64,000 nt of DNA. Source: JAHBTB01 sp964451255 (GTDB taxonomy: Bacteria; Armatimonadota; Fimbriimonadia; Fimbriimonadales; Fimbriimonadaceae). Shown here piece by piece: positions 59,291 through 64,000 of this stretch. Position 1 is the stretch's first letter, and every line of letters starts with the position of its first letter. The notes below the pieces were generated by a model. That model was not told the DNA's origin, made no database searches, and saw only the letters and a program-made list of their open reading frames with translations. The DNA lies in the NCBI GenBank assembly GCA_964451255.1, contig CAYVHL010000009.1:11744-75743 (forward strand), in the 5' to 3' direction. The position numbers and the translations under genes were made by a program.

Positions 59291-60769
59291 ATGCCGGAAT
59301 TCAAGGAAGGCCTCAGCTTTGACGACGTCCTCTTAGTTCCAAAACGCACGGACATCCTGCCAAACGAGGTCGACACAGGCACAGAACTGTTGCCCGGCGT
59401 CCGACTCAACGTCCCCATCGTCAGCGCCCCCATGGACACGGTGACCGAGTCGCGGCTTGCCATTGCCATCGCCCGGGAGGGCGGCGTGGGCGTCATCCAT
59501 CGCAACATGACGATCGAAGACCAGGCCGACCATGTCGACCGGGTGAAGCGTTCCGAACACGGCGTCATAACCAACCCGATCAAGCTCACTGCGGACAAGA
59601 AGCTCAGCGAAGCCTTGGGCTTGATGTCGCATTTCCACATCTCGGGCGTCCCGATCACCGACAACGAGGGACACCTCGTCGGCATCCTCACCAACCGCGA
59701 CATACGCTTCGAGACAAACTTCGACCTCCCCATTTCGGAGCGGATGACCACCAAAGGACTTGTCACCGCTTCCCCGGGCACCGATTTGGACCAAGCCCAG
59801 GCGCTTCTTGCCGAACACCGGATCGAGAAGCTGCCCATCGTCGACGACAAAGGGATGCTCCAAGGCCTGATCACGATCAAGGACATCGAGAAGGTCAAGC
59901 GCCACCCGAACGCCACCAAAGACTCCAAGGGCCGCCTCGTCGTCGGCGCCGCGATCGGGCCGTTGCGCGAGCCCTACGAGCGGGCCAAGGCTCTCTTCGA
60001 GGCTGGGGTGGACTTCATCGTCATCGACGCCGCCCACGGACAGAGCATCGGAGTCCGCGACTGCGTGCGCATGCTCAAACAGAAGTTGCCGGACCTCAAG
60101 GTCATCGCGGGCAACGTGGCGACCAAGGAGGGCGTTCGGGACCTGCACGCGATCGGCGCCGACGGCCTGCGACTCGGCATCGGCGCAGGTTCGATCTGCA
60201 CCACCCGTATCGTGGCCGGGGTCGGCGTCCCTCAGTTCAGCGCCGTGATGGAGTGCTGTGAGGAAGCCGCCAAGCTCGGCCTTCCGACCATCGCTGACGG
60301 CGGCATCCGGTCTTCGGGCGACGTGGTCAAGTCCTTGGCCGCCGGGGCGAGCGCGGTGATGATGGGCAATATGTTCGCCGGTTGCGAGGAGAGCCCGGGC
60401 GAAATCGAGATCTATCGGAACCGCGCGTACAAGGTCTACCGTGGCATGGGCTCCATCGGGGCGATGCGGCAAGGCTCCAGCGACCGCTACTTCGCCGTCA
60501 AGGAAAAGGGCGCGACCCTGGTGCCGGAAGGTGTCGAAGGCCGCGTGCCGTTCAAGGGGCCGCTCGCCGACACAATGGAGCAAATCGTCGGCGGGCTGCG
60601 GTCCGGCATGGGATATGTCGGGGCGTCCTCCCTGCCCGACCTGCACTCCAAAGCCGAGTTCTTGAAGATCACGAACGCCGGCCTGCGTGAGTCCCATCCG
60701 CACGACGTCTGGATCACCAAGGAGCCGCCGAACTACTCGTCGCCCTATGCGTCTGGCGAAGGCGACTAA
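59291..60769 (+). CDS. guaB: Inosine-5'-monophosphate dehydrogenase
   Basis: A 492-residue enzyme oxidising IMP to XMP with NAD, the committed step to GMP. The catalytic cysteine is C303 in GIGAGSICTTRIVAG. A CBS pair is present around residues 95-205 (FHISGVPITDNEGHLVGILT, EHRIEKLPIVDDKGMLQGLI). MDTVTESRLAIAIAREGGVG and GGLRSGMGYVG are standard. Length is normal. It overlaps a small convergent gene by four bases. Confidence 0.97.
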   Translation: MPEFKEGLSFDDVLLVPKRTDILPNEVDTGTELLPGVRLNVPIVSAPMDTVTESRLAIAIAREGGVGVIHRNMTIEDQADHVDRVKRSEHGVITNPIKLTADKKLSEALGLMSHFHISGVPITDNEGHLVGILTNRDIRFETNFDLPISERMTTKGLVTASPGTDLDQAQALLAEHRIEKLPIVDDKGMLQGLITIKDIEKVKRHPNATKDSKGRLVVGAAIGPLREPYERAKALFEAGVDFIVIDAAHGQSIGVRDCVRMLKQKLPDLKVIAGNVATKEGVRDLHAIGADGLRLGIGAGSICTTRIVAGVGVPQFSAVMECCEEAAKLGLPTIADGGIRSSGDVVKSLAAGASAVMMGNMFAGCEESPGEIEIYRNRAYKVYRGMGSIGAMRQGSSDRYFAVKEKGATLVPEGVEGRVPFKGPLADTMEQIVGGLRSGMGYVGASSLPDLHSKAEFLKITNAGLRESHPHDVWITKEPPNYSSPYASGEGD

Positions 60770-60990
60770 TCAGTTTCTCGCACCGCCTCGGCATCGGCGA
60801 GATCCTTTGGGCGCCGCACGATCCGAGCAGCCTCAGGAACTCTTTCCAGTCGGTGTTCAGTTCCATACGTGTCGTCGATCAATTGGATGAGGATCTCCCA
60901 CCTCTGTTCGGCTGTGAGAGACTGGTAGTAGGCCTTGTTCGCCTGCTCAGCATCTTTGTGGGACTTGAACTTACGGACGACCTTCTCCAA
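60766..60990 (-). CDS. Small hypothetical protein
   Basis: A 74-residue charged, helical protein (KFKSHKDAEQANKAYYQSLT, then AEQRWEILIQLIDDTYG). Similar short proteins from Planctomycetes and Armatimonadetes, as I recall, occur beside nucleotidyltransferase-type toxins; none is next to it here. It ends inside the last four bases of guaB. It is probably a real gene, without a known job. Confidence 0.55.
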   Translation of the reverse strand: MEKVVRKFKSHKDAEQANKAYYQSLTAEQRWEILIQLIDDTYGTEHRLERVPEAARIVRRPKDLADAEAVRETD

Positions 60991-61084
60991 GGAGTCATTT
61001 TACCGCACGCGCGTGACCACTAGACGTGGGCCACGGAGACGCCAAGGCCCGACCTCCCGGTACCATCAAGCCCACCAACGACCC

Positions 61085-62311
61085 ATGGAACCCATTCAAA
61101 AAACCGTCCTGCCCAACGGCGTGCGCGTCCTGACCGAGAGGATCGAGCACGTCGGATCCGCGAGCATTGGCGTCTGGTGCCACACAGGCAGCGCCCACGA
61201 GAACGCCGACGAAGGCGGGATCACCCACCTGATCGAGCATATGCTCTTCAAGGGTACGCCGACACGCACCGCCAAACAGATCGCGGAGGACATCGAGGGC
61301 AGGGGTGGCGCGCTCAATGCCTTCACAGACCGCGAGCAGACCTGCTACTACTGCCGCACCTTGGCAGAGGACGCGGGCAACGGGCTGGACGTCCTCACCG
61401 ACATGGTCCGCCACGCCCTCATCGACCCGGAGGAACTGGCCCGCGAGAAGGGTGTCGTCCTGGAGGAGATCAAGCGCGGCGAAGACGAGCCCGGCGACCA
61501 TGTGCACGACCTCCATTTCGAGGGGCTTTGGCCCGGCCACCCGCTTGGACTGCCCGTGATCGGGACGCGAGAGTCAGTGGGCGGCTTTCAACAGAACAAC
61601 CTCAAGGGCTACATGGGACGACGCTATGTCGGCAACAACGTGCTGGTGGCGGCGGCCGGCAAGGTCGACCACGCCGAGTTCGTCCGACTCGCCACCGAGC
61701 GGTTCAGCGACATCCCCGCGGGCGTAAAGGACCACGACCTGACCAGACCGGAACCCCATCCCGGCGTCAACCTCGTCAGCAAGGACGTCGAGCAAGTCCA
61801 CTTCTGTATCGGGACGGAAGGGACGTCGGTCTACGACGACGACCTGTATGCCTCCGTGCTTCTGGACGGTGTGCTCGGCGGGGGCATGAGCAGCCGCCTC
61901 TTCCAAGAGATCCGGGAGAAGCGCGGCCTCGTCTACAGTGTCGGCAGCTACAACGCCGCCTACTCGGCCGGAGGCGCGTTCACCGTCTACGGCGGCACGG
62001 GGAGGGATACCTGGCCGCAGGTGCAGGAGCTCGTCCGGATCGAGTTCGACAAGATGATGCAGGAGGGCCCTTCGGAAGACGAGTTGGCCAAGACCAAGAA
62101 GCAGATCAGCGGGCACTTGATCCTCGGCTTGGAGAGCACCAGCAGCAGAATGATCCGCCTCGCCAAGAACGACCTGACCCACGGACGCCATATACCGATC
62201 GAGGAGACCAAAGCCAAGATCGACGCGGTCACCGTGCAAGACGTCAAGGCGCTCGCCAAGAGGACTCTGGCGGCCGACAGGACCAGGACGACGGCCATAG
62301 GGCCGTTCTAA
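61085..62311 (+). CDS. M16 family zinc peptidase
   Basis: A 408-residue peptidase of the pitrilysin/processing-peptidase family. The inverted zinc motif HxxEH is in THLIEHMLFKGT and the third ligand Glu lies in REKGVVLEEIKRGEDEP. GRRYVGNNVLVAAAGKVDH and the second half, GGGMSSRLFQEIREKRGLVY, are normal. The enzyme clears peptides. The ATG at 61085 begins the usual PxxxTxLPNGxRV start; it is followed by the kinase gene after six bases. Confidence 0.92.
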   Translation: MEPIQKTVLPNGVRVLTERIEHVGSASIGVWCHTGSAHENADEGGITHLIEHMLFKGTPTRTAKQIAEDIEGRGGALNAFTDREQTCYYCRTLAEDAGNGLDVLTDMVRHALIDPEELAREKGVVLEEIKRGEDEPGDHVHDLHFEGLWPGHPLGLPVIGTRESVGGFQQNNLKGYMGRRYVGNNVLVAAAGKVDHAEFVRLATERFSDIPAGVKDHDLTRPEPHPGVNLVSKDVEQVHFCIGTEGTSVYDDDLYASVLLDGVLGGGMSSRLFQEIREKRGLVYSVGSYNAAYSAGGAFTVYGGTGRDTWPQVQELVRIEFDKMMQEGPSEDELAKTKKQISGHLILGLESTSSRMIRLAKNDLTHGRHIPIEETKAKIDAVTVQDVKALAKRTLAADRTRTTAIGPF

Positions 62312-62317
62312 CACCAC

Positions 62318-63907
62318 ATGGCGACACCCGGGCCCGACTCACGGGCGATCCTGGGTTCGGCGGCCGACGAGGACCAGTTGCTGAACCAGATCGTCCAGTT
62401 GATGGAAGCGACGGTTCCCGCCGACTCCTGCGACATCCTCCTGGTCGGCCCCAGCGGGAGCCTCGTGCTCCGCGCGAGCACGACGATGCAGGAACTGGCC
62501 CACCGTGTACGCATAGGCAGAGGCGTGGGGCTGGTCGGCCAGGTCGTGAAGTCGGAGAGGCCGGTCGTCGTCAGTGACGGCTTGCAACAGGACGCCTACT
62601 ACCGGCCCGTGCCGGGGACAAAGGACGAAGAGTTCCAGTCCGCGGTCGGCGTCGTGGTCGGTTCGGTCTTGGAGCCGGTCGGGGTGGTGATGTGGCGGCG
62701 TTCGGAGGCTTGGCGGCCCAGCGAGGAGGAACTGGCCAAGGCAGCGGCGGTGGCCCACGACGCCGCCTTGGCCATCACCGTCTTCCACCGGGCCTACGAG
62801 GCCGGTCTACAGAGCAACCGGCTCGGCGCCCTCAGCGAGGTGACACGGTCGCTGAGCGACTCGCCGTACCTGGAGGAGATCCTGCAACTCCTCGTCAACG
62901 TCACGGCGAGAAGGTTCCACTACCGGGTCGTCACGGTTCGCCTGTTGGACGAGAAGCGGGGCGAGCTCATCCTGCGGGCCACCCAAGCCACGAACAAGGC
63001 GTACCAGCGCAAGCGGGCCATCCGCCTGGGGGAGAGCATCGCGGGGCGGGTCATCCAGAACGGCCGCACGATGATCGTCGAGGACGTCCAGACCGACGCC
63101 GACTATATCGGACACGACCTGGCCGTCGAGCAGGGCCTGCGGTCCATGATCTGCGTCCCACTGACCATCCAGGGCCGCGTGGTCGGGGTGCTCACCTGCT
63201 ACACGGGCGAGGTGCGTTCGTTCGCGGAAGACGAGGTCGAGATGCTGGAGACCCTGGCGAAGCAGGCGGCGGTCAGCATCGAGCACGCCAAGCTCCAGGT
63301 CCGGAACACCCTGATGCAGGAGATGCACCACCGGGTCAAGAACAACCTCCAACAGGTGGCTTCCCTGCTCCGGCTCCAACTCCGCCAGTCGCACTACAAA
63401 TCCCTGGAAGAGGCACTGGGCGACAGCCTGAACCGTATCCTCGCCATCGCCGCCGTCCACGAACTTCTCAGCCGAGACGACCTGGACCACGTCAGCATCA
63501 AGAGCATCGCCAGCAGCCTCGGGCAGCACATGCAGCAGTCGTTCCTGCTTCCCGGCAAGCAGATTTCCTTCAGCGTGCGCGGGCACGACGTCTACCTCAA
63601 CACCACCCAGGCCACACAGATCGCCCTGATCCTGAACGAGATGATCGCCAACGCCGTCGAGCATGGGTTTGGTGTGACCGACGTCGGCGAAGTCCATATC
63701 AACATCGAGGAGAAGGAAGGCAAGATCGGGGTCTGGGTCAGCAACGACGGCGACCCCCTGCCGCCGGACTTCGACATGAAAGGCGGGCAACTGGGCCTGC
63801 AGATCATCCGGTCCCTGGTCGGCGCCCTGGGCGGGACGTTCCTTATGGAAGACCGTTTGGGTTGGACGATCTGCCAGGTCACCTTCGAACGCCAAGCGGC
63901 GGAGTAG
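62318..63907 (+). CDS. GAF-GAF histidine kinase (HisKA_2 type)
   Basis: A 529-residue soluble kinase. GAF-like domains occupy residues about 15-155 and 185-320 (YRVVTVRLLDEKRGELILRA, SMICVPLTIQGRVVGVLTCY). The phospho-acceptor His338 is in MQEMHHRVKNNLQQVASLLR, of the HisKA_2/HWE-like kind. The ATPase domain shows ILNEMIANAVEHGFG (N box) and KGGQLGLQIIRSLVGALGG (G box). No response regulator is adjacent. A signal is likely a small molecule or light in the GAF domains. Confidence 0.92.
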   Translation: MATPGPDSRAILGSAADEDQLLNQIVQLMEATVPADSCDILLVGPSGSLVLRASTTMQELAHRVRIGRGVGLVGQVVKSERPVVVSDGLQQDAYYRPVPGTKDEEFQSAVGVVVGSVLEPVGVVMWRRSEAWRPSEEELAKAAAVAHDAALAITVFHRAYEAGLQSNRLGALSEVTRSLSDSPYLEEILQLLVNVTARRFHYRVVTVRLLDEKRGELILRATQATNKAYQRKRAIRLGESIAGRVIQNGRTMIVEDVQTDADYIGHDLAVEQGLRSMICVPLTIQGRVVGVLTCYTGEVRSFAEDEVEMLETLAKQAAVSIEHAKLQVRNTLMQEMHHRVKNNLQQVASLLRLQLRQSHYKSLEEALGDSLNRILAIAAVHELLSRDDLDHVSIKSIASSLGQHMQQSFLLPGKQISFSVRGHDVYLNTTQATQIALILNEMIANAVEHGFGVTDVGEVHINIEEKEGKIGVWVSNDGDPLPPDFDMKGGQLGLQIIRSLVGALGGTFLMEDRLGWTICQVTFERQAAE

Positions 63908-63936
63908 CCTCCCCGTAATGTTGCGGGCTCGTGGCC

Positions 63937-64000
63937 AAGAGTTGTCCAGGCGTGGTCAAGAGTTGACCAGGCGTGGTCAAGAGCTGACCAGGCGTGGTCA
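63937..64000 (+). repeat. 21-bp tandem repeat of palindromic units, running off the window
   Basis: Three full units of 21 bp (63937-63957, 63958-63978, 63979-63999) with the form AAGAGTTGACCAGGCGTGGTC, plus the first base of a fourth and a half-unit before the first. Units differ at one or two positions. Where intact, each unit holds a dyad TTGACCA-GGCG-TGGTCAA spanning the junction with the next, so both strands read alike. The array begins 30 bases after the kinase stop and its right end is not in the window. Confidence 0.75.

Noticed and set aside
59333..60703. 456-codon minus-strand frame inside guaB
   Set aside because: The sense strand encodes a full IMP dehydrogenase with its catalytic cysteine; the antisense frame is an effect of codon bias.
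62692..63918. 408-codon alternative frame within the histidine kinase
   Set aside because: The product is mostly Arg, Gly, Pro and Ala. The kinase frame has all expected boxes.

Overview
The window reads as a chromosomal segment of a GC-rich, diderm-like bacterium. The best guess is the phylum Armatimonadota (Fimbriimonas-like). This is inferred from two exported proteins ending in a PEP-CTERM-type sorting tail (VPEPAS, hydrophobic stretch, RRRKN), the many Gfo/Idh/MocA dehydrogenases and aldo/keto reductases, the Planctomycete-type DUF1501/DUF1549 pair, and a mix of short operons on both strands. No rRNA, tRNA or CRISPR array was recognised, so the assignment rests on protein character alone.

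Layout. 1-3176: end of a membrane protein, a VanW-domain wall protein, a branched-chain aminotransferase and a tiny McsA-like zinc ribbon. 3177-4924: tandem paralogous PEP-CTERM genes with matching promoters. 5000-10640: an accessory island, visibly AT-richer up to about 9500, holding hypothetical genes, a diverged 104-bp direct repeat, a degraded YD/Rhs-repeat fragment, and a coupled pair made of an HExxH metallopeptidase-like protein and a lipoprotein. I read the island as a graveyard or reserve of polymorphic-toxin modules; this is inference. 10645-16640: lipoprotein, ECF sigma factor with a small partner, dnaN, an oxidoreductase, an FmdB zinc ribbon and a BMP-type lipoprotein. 16664-26312: secreted glycosidase-like protein, a minus-strand run (YgjP-type peptidase, Gfo/Idh, AKR, SLBB export protein, VanX-like dipeptidase), then an S9 peptidase coupled to a thioredoxin-fold protein.

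26321-47701: mostly housekeeping. It contains gcvH; trmD-rplS-lepB; pckA; a pterin dehydratase with aroC; an orphan pstB; cutC overlapping a GH13 amylase; a TlpA-like protein; miaA-hfq-dapF with overlapping ends; a HAD phosphatase, a sugar isomerase-like protein and ppdK; rpmE2; a GNAT; a large unknown protein; and rpsT with an Ala/Lys tail. 47810-63907: gpmA, then a seven-gene minus-strand run (C39-like secreted protein, AKR, aquaporin, leucyl aminopeptidase, Gfo/Idh, DUF1549/DUF1553 cytochrome protein, DUF1501 protein), an AraC regulator, guaB, an M16 peptidase and a GAF-GAF histidine kinase. The window ends inside a 21-bp tandem array whose units are palindromic.

The metabolic genes suggest a heterotroph that takes up and degrades peptides (S9, M15, M16, M17) and sugars (GH13, GH-like, Gfo/Idh, AKR), with a flexible PEP node (pckA, ppdK, gpmA). 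The least explained parts are the island at 5-10 kb and the palindromic array at the right edge.
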